A DNA stretch of 64,000 nt from Ulota crispa (Eukaryota > Streptophyta > Bryopsida > Orthotrichales > Orthotrichaceae): assembly GCA_963920765.1 (NCBI GenBank), contig OY987242.1, forward strand, positions 17,074,002 through 17,138,001, given 5' to 3'. Each line of letters begins with the position of its first letter. The stretch's first letter is position 1. Position numbers and translations under genes: made by a program. This document shows positions 23,005-36,700 of the stretch, one piece after another. The notes below the pieces were generated by a model. It was given only the letters and a program-made list of their open reading frames with translations, did no database searches and was not told the origin of the DNA.

Positions 23005-26000
23005 ATGGCGTCTAATAGAAAGCAAACGAGGGAGTGGGACCCGTGGTATAAGTTCTCAATTGACAGTAAAACTATCACTTGCATGTTTTGTGGAACACAA
23101 TATGTGTATAAACGCAAGCGAGCTTTAATGCATTTGGGGTATAATGCAAAGAGCAGTAAGGCAATTTGTCCTAAAACACCCTTTGAAGTAAAGCAAATTT
23201 TTTGAGATTGCGACAACTACGTCCCAGTTGGATTTTTTGTGTCACATATGGAAGATATACTTGGACTTGGAGCCGGTCCATCAAATGAAAATCCGAACCC
23301 TAGCTCTAGCCAATGGGTGCAAAACAAAGCAACAAACATGGCGGGAACAGATGAAGGTAACATTGACATACCTGTGGATGGAGGTCCGGCTATATCTATA
23401 AGCCACGTAGCATCAAATACGGCAAGATCTGCATCATTACGCCAACAACGCCTCCCTAATGCATTGCAAATTGCAAGGAAGAATGAGTTGGATCGAAAGT
23501 GGGCAAATTTTTTTTATGAAGCTAATATACCATTCAACGTGGTCACAAATCTGGCATTCATTGAGGCAGTGAAGGCCACATCCATACTTGGATGTCAATA
23601 TCACCCCCCATGGTATTTGGAATTTAGGACAAAGTTTATTGAACCTAAGAAGAAGGACATAGAGGCACAAATAAGAAGTAAAACAGAGTTTGCTGTGAAG
23701 ACGTTCAAGGTGACTATATGTAGCAATGGATGGGACAACATTCAGAATCAACCTTTGATGAATATTATGATGTCTTGTCCAAGCGACATCGTGTTTCTAG
23801 GTTCCATTGATATAGCGGGAGCTAAAAAAACCAACAGCTACATTGCAAGAAAGTTGAAAGTGTTCATTGAGATGGTTGGACCAAAGAACGTGGTGCAAGT
23901 TTGCACCAACAATGCGGTTAACATGCTTGGAGCAATGGATGATGTTGTTGCCACATACCCACACATTTTCAAACAAGGGCATGCTGCACATGGTATGGAT
24001 CTGATGTAGGAAGATTGGGCCAAGGTACCGGACTTCAAGAACTTAATATCTAGAGCACATATAGTATGCACGTTCATAAAGGGTCATCATGTGACTATGG
24101 CAGCTCTAAGGGAAGTTAGTTCAAACACGCAATTGTTGACACCAAATGAGACCCATTTTGCGACAAGCTTCTTGATGCTTTCCCGGCTAGTTGTATTGCA
24201 ACCTAACGTTCAACTCTTGTTAACATGTTAGCATGTCATACAATTCTTTGCTTGCAAGAGTAGAGTGCAAAGCCAAATACAAGCACCAACTATGGCAATG
24301 CTCGTGAGAGATGCCATTGAAGATCAAAGCTTCTGGGATTGTTGCAAGAACTTTGTTCACATTGTTGAAGACGTCCTAAAAGCGCTACGTGTGTTTGACG
24401 GGAGAGAGCCAGCCTTGGGGAAAGTCTGGTTGACAATGAGAAATCTTAGGAGACATGTGTTTTCTTTGAGTAACCCTCCTTTCCTACTCCCTCAGCAAAT
24501 TGCATCAAAGTTGGAGGAAGATTTTGATGATAGGTGGAGTATGAAGTTTGAAGATCTCCATTATGCCACTGCCTATTTAAATTCTTATTTGAAAGATATT
24601 TCAACTATTAGGGAACACAGTAGAGCCCTTGCAGCCTTGTATCAAGTGGTTTGTAAAATGGAAGGAATACTAGGTATAAACTATGATACCATACTATATG
24701 AATTAACACAATATGAAGAACAAAGTGGTCCATATGATCCACAAATGGCACCAAAAATAGATGGCAATGAAATGCAACCGCATTTATGGTGGCATCAAAT
24801 TGCAAATGTGGCTTTGTCAAAAGTTGCAAAGTGTGTGTTGTTGCTGACATGTTTAGCATCATCTTGTGAACAGAATTGGAGTATGTATTCTTTTGTTCAT
24901 AATTGATCTTGTAATCGCCTCACAGTGGATAAAGCAGAGGATTTGGTATTTATTTATTCCAACAGCAAAATGCTTTGTTAGAAACCAGGAGCAAATCTAG
25001 CTATATGGTACGAGAGGAATATTCAATCAGAGGGTTCTGAAGATGAGGAAGTAAGTCCCATCCCAGTGCCCATTCTGCAAGGTCCAATAGTTAATACTAT
25101 TGATAATGAGGATATGCTTGATGACAATGCATTGAATGGTAATATGGACAAAGAAATACCATGTCCATTTAACAATTATGTTTTGTGGGAAGAAGATGCT
25201 GACAATGTTCAACACACTCAATTATATTACGGATAGGAAAGGGGTGAATTTGACTTTGACAATAGTGATGGAGATATTGATCCCGATCATTACAGCCCTG
25301 CTCCAAGCAATTGTTCAAGAGGTGGTGATAGTGACAACATTGATGCAACAGACATTGCTGGTGGGTCCAACACATCATCATTTATGGAGCATAGAAATAA
25401 TGAAAGGAGACTATAGAGAATTGTCTTCCAAGGAGGGATGGTCATCTTGACAATAATGTATTATAGGATATTAACATCAAGAATGGGAATTTGGAGGTAC
25501 CAATGCCCCAAAATATTGAGATTGTTCTTGCAAAATGTGGTGGATATCAAATGTCTAGTCCTAGCGGATCCCAGCATCTTAGTACAACAGCTGCATTAAA
25601 ATATACAAATACATCAACTCCAACAAGAGAAATAAGGAATAGTACTCCATCTGAACAACAATTGGTTAATGCTACACAAGGCTCCACCCCCCAAATGTTT
25701 AGAGACGAGGATGTTCTTGTATCAACACTCCTTGTTAACAATGGAAGGCACCCTAGTAATGGAGTAGTATGTTGTGGACAAAGTAGCGCATCACAATCTA
25801 GGGATGTGGTACCTAATACTCCTCTAGTAATGTTTAGGCAATCAAGAACAAATATTACTAGCACCCTTACAACAATAGGAGAAACCTTGGTGGCATTGGA
25901 GAACAATGTTCAAAATATTAACTTTCCATTGCTTCTTGCTATTGCTGTGGGTGAACATGGTGTAAATCATCCAAGAGAAAGAGGAAGAAATGTTGGGTCC

Positions 26001-26481
26001 CGTTTAGTAGCCATAGGCAATACACGTTTGATTCAAGGAATTGGAGCAAGAAGGCTAACTGATGAGGTACTACCATATCTTGACATTGATAATGTGGATA
26101 ATACCTTCTCAAGAGAAGGAAAGGGAAGAAATGGAGGTAGAAGGGGTTACATCGGCCCGCACATGAATTCAGATTTGCAAGACCCAAGAGCAAAGCAATA
26201 TAAGAGGATTGTTAGGACATGTAGAGAAGGAATAGATGAGCTTGAGTTTCGCAATGAGAGCTCACAATTGGACACTAGTGAGGCATCTGGAGAGGACAAC
26301 GAGGATGATTCTATGGGTTTGGAAGATGAAGACAATCCTGAATGCAATTAGGCACCAGATGATGATGTATGCATTGCAAACGTTGATCATGGAGGTCCCT
26401 CTCATTCCATAGTCCGTAGATCTAGTCACTTTAATCTCCTAAACCAAAAAACAATGGAGAACGATGATAGTGAAACTTGAG
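23005..26481 (+). pseudogene. hAT-family transposase with acidic C-terminal extension, inactivated
   Basis: It starts MASNRKQTREWDPW with a BED-type zinc finger (C-x2-C near residue 29, then an HLGYNAKSSKAIC stretch). A DUF659-like region follows (WANFFYEANIPFNVV, DGWDNIQNQPL-type NGW motif, QVCTNNAVNMLGAM). The hAT C-terminal dimerisation region lies near 24770-24950 (HLWWHQIAN, ASSCEQNWS, NRLTVDKAEDLV). A long acidic, low-complexity tail follows. One frame holds from 23005 to about 25435 with stops at 23203, 24007, 24229, 24904, 24979, 25234 and 25414. After one frameshift near 25437 the reading continues to 26481 with stops at 25464 and 26349. The 25467-26348 stretch is open for about 290 codons, but it reads as the continuation of this protein and not as a separate gene. 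Element ends were not found. Confidence 0.85.
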
Positions 26482-27724
26482 AAACATGTGTGGGCAATGG
26501 AGGTTTTTTTAATATGAGTAGCACCACCTTTGGCGCAGCTTGGTATATTAGTTTTGTGTACTGCTAGGAGTACTAGCTCCTTTGCACTGTGGGCATTAGT
26601 AGCCTAGAAAATAAGATAGATTCAAAGCACTATAAAATGTCAAGAGTTATGAGTATTGACTATGTATTCAATTTGATTCTGAACTGCCCTTGTGCTAATC
26701 CTTTTGAAGTTTTCATACAAGACAATCATAGCATGGAATTCAAGTTTATGAAACTTTGTTACTTAGGTCTTGCCAAAGTTGAAATATGCTAACCAATGGA
26801 TCCCAAGAATAAAAAACAAAGTAGAGGTGGCATTGCGCAACAAAGAAGTTATCATAATTAGTTGTATCACAAATGTTGATGTTATACTTACTACAAAAAG
26901 CGCCCTAAATAGGTACTTGCAAGTGGTTCCGAACTATTGTGTTTTGGGAAAAAAAGACTTATCAAAATGCACTTATGAAGTAACTATCTAAATGTTCATG
27001 TATGCAAATGTGCATTTGAACTTTTTCTTCAAGCCATGTTAACGTTAGCATTGAATATAATCTACTTTGTTGTATGTAAGTCATGAAATTATGTAAGTGT
27101 CTGAACTGCTCTCATTACGACTTTTGGCAAAAAATGGAACTTCAAATGTATAGGGGTTAAAGTACAAAATTATTGCATTATCAACAATACTAGCTTCCAA
27201 ACACGCAGCAAAATGGTAGAGCACTACAATACCAAGCAAGCATGAATTGTCTGGTGTGTTGCTGTAGTTCCAAGAACTTTCCATAATATATAGGATCATT
27301 GAGATGTTGTTGTTTTGAATCGTAGAGATTGATTCTTATGCAATCCCAACCAAGCATACCAAAGTTTGATTCCAAAAAATCAAAACCCTATTTTTGGTGA
27401 GTTATTTTGTATTAAATCCATGATTTTACATGAAAATTGGTTGAAGGAAATTGGTGATGACTTTTTAGATTTGATTGCATGGATTTGTTGGGAACATCCA
27501 TACGCACATTTTTCCTTCTAAGAAGAACCAAATTAAGTAACAAAATTATGATCAACAAAGAGTTCAATGTGGGTTGTGGTAAGATCAAAATTTGTAAAGT
27601 AGATATTTCTACTTTTTTACTAATTTTTGGCTAAGTGAACATATTCGTCATGTTCAAAGGTACAAATTTAGTCACAATATATGAATCACATAACAAAAAT
27701 TGATTATCATAAAGAAATACAAGC
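26482..27724. other. AT-rich flank of the hAT unit
   Basis: Only short frames are present and no recognisable gene. It may be the 3' part of the hAT element, but no terminal repeat was seen. Confidence 0.4.
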
Positions 27725-28110
27725 CTATGAGGTCGCTCGGCATGACGGTCGCGTCCCAGCCGCAATTGCGCCCCGCCAGCGTCCCCAGCCCGCGGTCACG
27801 CCCCGGCCCAACGACCGCGGCCGCAACCCGCAAGTGCGTCCCATCCCACCGTCCGCACCCTGGCCCGCAAAGCATGCAATGCTTGACTCCGCGCACGCAG
27901 CCGCGGCCCGGCGAAGGTGCCACCCCCCGCGTTTGCGCCTGGCCGCTGCGTTCGCGCCCGTGCGTCCGCGCACAGCCCCTGTCTGCGCATGTGCGCATGC
28001 AACTTCGCATTCAGGCGATCGCACCCCACCAGAAACGCGTTTGCGCCTAGTGCAGGCGTCCTTGCCCAGACGTCTGCACCCCCCTACCAGCATGGACGAC
28101 GTCGTTGCGA
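27725..28110 (+). other. GC-rich island 3
   Basis: This is a third block of GCGCCC/GTCCGCGC-type units with abrupt edges. Frames on both strands are composition artefacts. Downstream, at about 28180-28250, sits AACCCTAAACTGCAAGACC, then unit-like (T)TGTCCGxC repeats. No TATA box or gene follows. Confidence 0.5.
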
Positions 28111-29287
28111 AATCACTAGCCACGTCAGAGAAGGGAGGTAAAACAAGGTGAAATCAACTTCACTATTCACTATACACTATAAGAAACCCTAAACTGCAAG
28201 ACCGGACGAACATGTCCGCCCGTTTGGTCCGATTTGTCCGTCTTGTCCAACAGCCTAAAATCTTCTGAAGTAACAACCCTGACTTGCGGCAAACAAAAAC
28301 ATAAGAGAAGAATAATTACTACTAACCTTTAACAACAATGTTGAAAACAGCCCTCAGCAGTCAAGAAGTTGGATTTCTTCTCCAGCCAGTCTGCCAGACA
28401 GCCACCCAGCCACCCAGATCCCTGTTAAGAACTTTGAAACTTGTCATCAATCATATGTTCAATTTCCTAACTATAAGCATGGTCTTCACCCGATTAATTT
28501 AATTAACATTTGCAAAAGAACATATGTTTAAGACTTCTAAGTTCTAAATACTCTAGAACACTTTCTGAGCAGCAGGAAATCAAATAGAGCAGTTTCAAAC
28601 CAGGATGATAAAAGAAAATCAAGTTCAAAACATCAGAAAACCATATTATGCAACTAGTGGATCAGGAATTTCTTTCGCTCTTTTATTCTTTAGCACCGTG
28701 TCTTGAAACAGACACCAGTATCTGTGCTTAAGAATAGCTGTGATGTGAAAAACTAGTGTATATGTGACACCGAAAACAGAAACAAAAAAGAAGAGAGGGT
28801 TAAGTACAAACCTACACACACTGTTGCCACCCGTACTGTGCAAGTCGAAACCTTTGCCTTCTTCTCTCGATTCTCAATAACTCTCAAAAAGGGGCAAGTT
28901 ACAGTTCAAAACCTTTGCTTTCTTCTACCGTTGCTCACAACCTGTTAAAGAATTCAAGTTACAGTTATCAATTAGACAAACCATGCTCGTACGTAAAAAC
29001 AGTAACTTTTACAGCCAGTTTTTCATTGAGCATCATTCTGCACAAAATTATTGCAAACAACCTGCAGCTTTTAAACTTATTTCAAAACATCTGAATCCTC
29101 CAAAACTCCTACTCACTACTCAGCCGAAAGAAGACTAGCAATTAGAAAATTTTATTAAGCACAGTCACGTCCAGAAATCAAGCTGATTCACCTCTCCAGC
29201 ATAGCATTGGCACGTTGCTCTAAAATGACTAGCTCTAGCTGTTATGTGCGATCTCTTTGGCTAAAACTTACAAACTTTCGTAATGTA
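28111..29287. other. Spacer, no recognised gene
   Basis: Only short frames are present. A partial duplication around AAACCTTTGC(C/T)TTCTTCT occurs at about 28848 and 28910. Nothing else is supported. Confidence 0.4.
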
Positions 29288-29490
29288 GCCAAAACAACAG
29301 TAAATGAAAATTATGACAACAAACTGCAGCGCAAGCTCTCTCTCTCGCTTTCTCCTCCAGATGTTTGTAAGACTTTTGGAATGTTAGTAAGGCAACAGTA
29401 AGTGAAAAGTATGACAACAAACTGTAGCACAATGCTGCAGACGGCTCTCTCTCTTTCTTCTCCAGATGTTTGTAACCTGCAAACTACCTC
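29288..29490. repeat. Tandem duplication of about 103 bp
   Basis: Two copies share AACAGTAA(A/G)TGAAAA, ATGACAACAAACTG and TCTCCTCCAGATGTTTGTAA-like segments, with a CT-rich stretch in each. Confidence 0.7.
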
Positions 29491-32400
29491 TACGAACTTT
29501 ACATCTAGCAAAAAAAATGAAGCTTTGAACTTAGAAGGAACTCAGGAAGGATACAAATCTAGCAGGATTGTTCAATTGCATTTTGCACGTAAGTGTTGCA
29601 CAAGAATTCCTTACTCTTAGTTCCTACATGATTGGTTACTGTAGAAGCAAACCGGTCCGTGAGACCATAACTCTCAATATTCCTCCAACTGATCAGAAGC
29701 TTCTAGAACACGCTTCCTTACAAAGAAAGCTAGTCTTAGAGAAAGCTAGTCTTAGCAAACTTCCTCCAGAATGGCTTAGTTGCATTGGGGAGAAACACTT
29801 GAGAGAGACAATGCAAGACGAACCGATGGACAAAACTTCCATGTGCTCATCATCTCTATCATCCATCCATGGCCTTCCATCCAAGGTCTTCCATAAATTC
29901 TTGCCGTCTAATCGTCTATCCTTACTGTCCATTCTTGCCGTCCATCCTTATCATTCATCCTTAGCCTTCTTTAGAGTAGACTTGAAAGGTTCGTTGTTAA
30001 CCCCAAAACGACATTGAAGACAGAATGTGTCTTCAATCAATTTTTGAAGTTAAATAAAACCTTACCAAATTACTCTTTTTAGTATTTTGTTTTTTTGAAA
30101 AGTTGTTTTTGAATTTTAGTTTTAGCTTTAGTAATTTGATTTTGCAAATGAAAGACTTCAAATCACTTTCACAGTTTTAACACCCTTATGATCAAAAATC
30201 ATAATCTTTCAATCCATAAGAGAATGATATTATTGTGTTTTTGTTTCTAATGTGATCTCTAACATGTCTAGTTTGATTTTATATGGTTACAATTCAAAAA
30301 GGATTGATACAACTTATCAAAATGTTGGCTTTTTGCTCAAATTGAAGCATTCTCCTACAAGCTCAAGAATTTCCAAGGTTGTTTTGGGGTTAAAGAAAGA
30401 AGAAATTACTACATCAAACACCCTATTTGTTAATTTGAGAAAAAGAGTTTCCCAAAATGTGAAAATGGATTTTGGAGATACTAAATTTTGCATTTGTGAG
30501 AATGTTTTGGTAATTTAGAATGATTTTTTGGATAATTCCTTCAAGATATTGCATTGTTTATGTAAAGTCTTGAAGAAATCATCATACGAATTTCACTCTG
30601 TATCAATAGAAATCTTTTAAAAATACAAAATTCAAAAGTCTCAAAATTACGTGTTTTTCCCAAATTAACAAAAATTGTTTGACAATGGTATTAGATCTCT
30701 TGATTTGATTCACTTTAATTAAGTAATGAATCCAATTTTTTTGAGTTCCATAGTTGATAGTTTTACTAAAAAAAGGTTGCAATTTTTTGTTAATGATTAT
30801 AAACTATAAGTCCAAATATAGATTTTCCATTTTCTAAAAGAACATGCTTTTGTTTGAAAATCTTGTTGGATTTTAGTAAATTTCACTCCATTTGATGTGT
30901 GCTTGTTAAATAAACAAATATCAGCTGCTATTTACGATTGGCTTATACTGAATTCTAAAATTCTTGAAGAAACATTGTAATTTTGAAAAACATCTCTTCT
31001 ATGAATTTATGTACAAACTTACAAATTTTGAAGTTTTTAACCACCTATTATAGATGCATCTCAAGGTTAATAGTACCTTTTATCTAAACTTGTTTTGTAA
31101 AATGACTAATATATAGATATTTAGTTTAAATTATATAAATATGGCATATTTATATGCTACTTTGTTTACATTACAACACAAGAATTAATATTAATAAAAG
31201 GGCTTTCTACATGATAAAGGTTTATGAGATTTACCCGTTAACAAATGAATATTAACTATGTTTTTATTTGTTTATGATTTACAATGTTCTGTAAGTGCCC
31301 TCCCCAAGATTATGGTTTTAGAACAACATGTAGATTGTTGTTAGTTCACTTCAAATTTATTAGGAGACTATACTCCTTTTTTAGTGGAAATTTTGATTAC
31401 AAATCCAAAAGCATGTTATACAAAATTATACATTTGAACGCTTCTTTTAATAATCATATCAGGTTTTGAGCCTAATTAGCCACTGGCACTCATTCAAGCA
31501 ATATATTTTATTTTATTTTGACATTGAACAATGAAGCAATAAAGATGATGGAGAATTGGAGTTTTAATTTCTTTTTGGTATGTATTATATGTGACGGTAA
31601 CAACAAGATCATAAGGAAACGTTTTTGACTTATTCATTGATTCACGTATTTTTATTAAACAATTTCAACCTCAACGCAAATTGCAAAGAATACTTAGGAT
31701 GAAGAATATTTATTAAAGTTATTATTCTTCTTCTATTTCCCCAATTATTTTTATTGTGCATTAGGAACAACAAAAACAATAAGAACCAAAAGTACATGAT
31801 TCTATTGATTCTATTGTTCCTATAATCAGTATGTCATCATTGTTGATATTTGATTTTTTAATATTTCACAATCGGACTAGAAAGATTTTGTGTTTTGTTT
31901 TGGAATTTCAACATGTGGTAACACTTAAATTTAGGCAATTAACTCAAACACACTAATTTTCATTAATTCATTATTGGATTTCAATATCTACCTCATTTTT
32001 ATTGCATACTAATTTACCTATAGGATGAGGTAGGGCCAACAATTGTGTGTTTAGCACTTCACATAAGAAAGGTCAAATCAATAGTGGCTCATGGCACTCA
32101 TAAATGACACTAACAAGTAGCAAAGGGTAATGATGGGTGGTAGCAATAGATGGCAATGATGAATAGTAGTGACAACAAGGATGGATGGCACTAACATCAA
32201 AAACTTTAATTTTTTCGTAATTTTGAATTTTGAATCAAGACTAATTGTTAAAACATGTTGTCATATTCCATCATTATGTTTATGAGAATACTACATAATA
32301 ATGTAATGTGTTCCTTGCGGTTGCCTACATTTTTCTATGTAGACAATGAAATTGGTTGTTCATTTGGTTGTTCATTTGCAGATTGTTTGCAAATTTTGTG

Positions 32401-33429
32401 TAAATGAATAAATTGAGTATATATATATATATATATATGCTATGTTTCTTGTACGCAATGTGTTTACTACTTTCATCAATATTAAAAAATTTGAGTCAAA
32501 TATTAAATTGTATTTTAAATATCAAAATGAAATTTAAAATTTAGCACCAATAGAAATACTCAAGGTGAAAGTTGTCTTACATTTTAAATTGCATTAAAAA
32601 CTATTTCACAACTAGTAAATTACTAAAGAAAAACTTGCTACTCATAATCACTAGTTTGCTGAATATTTTTAAATTGGTTCTTATACTTCTTTTTTTCATT
32701 GACAAGTAGCCCACATTTGTATGATAAATTTAGGACACAATCAAAGGATAATTTTTTTATTTTGATTTATATTGGTATTAAATATTAATACTTAGTTGGT
32801 TAGTGAGTTTATTTAATTAAAAAGATTCAACTCATGTCTTGACTTTTGTGATGAGTTCAAAAGCTTTGTAAATTATAACTATTCGAGGTGGCAAGTTGAT
32901 CTCAAAAACTTTTGGCATCAAGAAAATTAATCAATTCTCAATTCAGGTTATTTCTTTTTTCATATCTTTGATATTTAGTTTATTTTGACAATATTAAGGC
33001 AAAATTCATATCCAAACATGTTTTCTACATAAATAATTTCCTTATACAAGTTGAGTTGTCTACTGAATTTAATGTTGATCTTGTTTGAGGAAAATAAATA
33101 GAGTGAAATTATGGAATAATGACAAGTAACAAATGCTTGAATTAGTCAATCAAAACAATCAACAAAATATAAAAGAAACAATAATTGAATTTATTCAAGA
33201 GTAAACAAGTAAGGTGTCAAATGTATATCACACACTTTGAATTATAAAATTCTAAAAACACAAACTCATTGCAATTTGGATCTAGTTGTTGCAATGAATG
33301 ATTGGGTTGCATTTTAATCATCCAGATTCACATTCCTTTGTTCTTAGAGGAAGAAGCTCATTAGTTTCTTTTCCTTGATTTGGCCATAAATTGATATTGA
33401 ATTTCACCTTCCTACCTATTATTTATCAT
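29491..33429. other. AT-rich spacer
   Basis: No gene was recognised. 29850-29960 holds a degenerate run of CCATCC/TTGCCGTC units. 32419-32439 is an (AT)n microsatellite. The rest is AT-rich sequence with short frames only. Confidence 0.5.
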
Positions 33430-33439
33430 TAAGCTATTA

Positions 33440-33700
33440 GGGGAATTCTATTTTGTGAGCGAGGATCTGTGAGCCGTGCATCGTGAGCCGTGATTTTTTT
33501 TTTTCAAAATATTGGATTTCACCTATAATTGTGTACATAGGGCCTTATAATTGTACATTTTAAACCTTTATCTTCTAACAAACTTGTTTTTTTTATAATT
33601 TTTCCATTGATTTTGAGATCAAAAGTGATTCTTGCTCACCAAATCTTGGCTCACGGCTCACACAGGCTCACCATTCTACACTCACAAAATAGCGTTGTCC
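33440..33700. mobile_element. Short Mutator-like MITE
   Basis: The left end GGGGAATTCTATTTTGTGAG pairs with the inverse of the right end CTCACAAAATAGCGTTGTCC. TGAGCCGTGA-type repeats lie just inside both ends. The flanks TAAGCTATTA (33430-33439) and TAAGCTATCA (33701-33710) match at 9 of 10 positions. A 9-10 bp target duplication points to the Mutator class. Confidence 0.82.
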
Positions 33701-33710
33701 TAAGCTATCA

Positions 33711-36700
33711 CAAAACCTATGGATTATTTTCACTTATGAAAGATTTTTCATATTGGAATGGAAGTTTATTTATGTCTTGTTTCTATGATTTAGAAGGCTT
33801 TTAATGAATGGAAATATGAATATTTGAAATTTTGAAAATGGTTTAGTTTCTTTTGAAAGATATGCTCAAAAGGTTGTAGGATTTGTGTCAAATGTGGTTA
33901 GATATTGAATTTTTAGTTCTTATTAATCATTCTTTTTACTACATTTTAATAATTATTGGTATGTTTAACAAATTCACCATGTTTTTTATAAAATGACAAG
34001 CACATGTCAATATTCATTAACAAACATATATTGTATTAATTCTTGTAAGCTATCATACTAAGTATGTTACAATTTTGATTTGCTAAGAAGGGATGACTTA
34101 GTGTTTGTTTTATATCAACTCATGAATATCATTCCTTGAGTACTAATGAATAGTTATCAGTGTACTTATGTACTAGACTATAGGTAAGTATATATTAAGC
34201 ATTCTAGGTGTTGGTTGAAATATTTAATATTCCTTATGCATTGTTCAATACTACCTAAAATTTGTAAATTAATACCTAATATTGGTAATGTATTGGCGCA
34301 TTGGCACCTAGTCAAAATCTAGTATTGCTTGTGTCTAATACAACTTAATACTCTTAATATGTACCAACTAATATCTAATATTCAAAGTGTATTAGCTAGT
34401 TTTTATATTATTGGTATATTGATCACATTATCTTTCACAAAATGGTTAGTAACGTAACATTCTTAATATCTTAGTAAGTGTATACTGTACTAGTTAATAC
34501 TTAATACCCAACACTTCTTTTGTATTAGCCAATATCTAATATTGTTTAAAGCAACTTCAATCAACACCTAGCACAACAATTTCACATTGAGAAACCCAAA
34601 CCAGATTATGAGATCTTGTTTTTATTTTTATTTGTTTGTTAGCTTCTTGTCAACTTCAGCATGCTAATTAAAGAAGAATTTTAAAGTAGTCTAGCCCCAA
34701 TCTAGCATTATAGTTTTTGACTAGCATGGTCCAACAAAATGAAGGGGAACGTTGCTTTTGGGCATTATAGCTAAAAAATTAATATAGGAAGAAGCTTGTA
34801 TTGCTTTGTTGTTACCATTGTTGTGACAAAACCCAATGACATCATTATGACAAAACCTATTGACATCATTAGGAAAGAACAATCAAAACCTATCACATCC
34901 AAGCTTTTTTGCAAGCTTTGTACAATTATGGTTGAATCAAAGATGAAAAGTCATAAGACCGTAGTTTTTTCAACTAATATAATTGTTGCATTAGAACAAC
35001 ATTAACTTATACATAAAACCCCACTTAAAAATACTAGTGTTGCAGATGTGTAACAGTTGGGTTGAAGTTGCTATTATTTTGTGGCAATGACGTAATATTA
35101 TTTAAGAAATTATTTTTATTGACATATATGATTTTTTTTGGTTCAAATACCTTAGTCAAGCTAAAACAAATTCTAATGCTTCTAATAAAATGACAAGTTT
35201 ATAATTTTTTTGAATACTAAGCATATTATATTCACAATCTATTGGCACATGTTTTTGTATCATAATTATTGATTTACAATGATTACTATATAATTGTCTA
35301 ATTTTATTGGCATTTATTCATTCTAAAACACATTTATGTCTTACCTACATCAAGAAATGATTCCAAAAAGGAATTCCAACTTCAGAATTAAATAAAAACT
35401 TGGCAAATTTGAAAAAGAATCTTAATAATAATTTTTGTATGATACTCTATCTAAAAGAATGAAAATTTCAAAATTATCAACTTAATGAGTTGAAATTTCC
35501 TAAATTTATACATGGTATGTAGAAATTATTTATTGAAGTTGCATCAAGAAAAAAACCTAATTGATGTTTTTTGTTTAAGAATTATGATTCAAATCAAAAG
35601 AGGTAAAAATAAATCAAGATACTTTGTTTCATTAATTTGCTAGTAAATGTATGCCCACTTGGTATCAAATTATTAATCTTCTGGTTCAAGAACTTCAAAA
35701 GAACTTGTCCTCTAGTTGCTAAGTGTTACACAGCTTTGTCTCATTCAACTAGAACACAAAAATAAAATGTCTAAATCTTAAGAAATCCTCTACTTTCAAA
35801 TTATTGCCAATTACTCCTTTTGACATTAATTCAACTTCTCTCTATTCTAGCTTGAGCTTTTTCAATATGCTTTGCAAATCCTTAGGAATATTTCTTTGCT
35901 TTGTTATCTTTCTATTGCATTTAAAAAAAATTGGATCTCATTTAACCAACCCACAATAGATATAATATATAAATCATTTTCTCTACTTCAAACCTCCTAT
36001 TGAGATGTTCATTTTAACTCTCTACATTTTTTATTTTTATGCATCTTTTTAATTCATTTTAAGTGACTTTCATCCACATGGATCATACAACAACTTGGCA
36101 TATTCCTACGTGGTATTGGACAATCACTCAAGATAAACATAGTGTGTTAACTGACTTTTAACACGTACTCCAACTAAGATCAATAAAACACTTACAATCT
36201 TATTGTTGCAAATCCCATAATAATTTAAACATTTTAAACCTAACAAACCAATTCATTATAGATTTTTTCTAAATTAAATTCTATTTAGACTAACTTTGAC
36301 TTCCTCTCTCAATTACATATGAAGTCACAAATGCATACATCTCCAAACTGGATCTATTAAAAAACATGCCACTTCTAGTTTAACTTCACTTTGGCACAAT
36401 ACTCAAACCAACACAATTCATTAGATAAGATTCTTAAAAACATATAAAATAATAGGAGGCACCTTTAATATCCTAAGGTCCTTATTGTCTTCACTGGAGA
36501 TTTTAATAGAAAGTTGGATTTAATAGTAACATTCATTTCATCTCAATTAATCTTAAATTTATCCAATGTTATGCATTAACGGCATGATTTATCTAAAATA
36601 TTATCAATTTCAACAAAAAGTTTATAATTCCCTAATATTAGCTTCCAAGTAAAGACACACAAATGACTGGTCATTACTATAAGTTGAGAGCAGATTCAAC

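Noticed and set aside
25491-26351. Separate 286-codon gene downstream of the transposase
   Set aside because: The frame has no ATG at its start (it opens at a TTG). The preceding sequence continues in phase through a TAG, and coding-like sequence continues past its stop. It is better read as the tail of the transposase after a frameshift.
23005-26481. Nuclear stop-codon reassignment or editing of stops to explain the open transposase frame
   Set aside because: The four other genes use TAA or TGA/TAG stops normally, and the frameshift near 25437 also breaks the protein. Mutational decay is the simpler explanation.
27681-28151. Open frames on both strands in GC island 3
   Set aside because: Same composition effect. 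No start context, no domain, and all frames are equally open.
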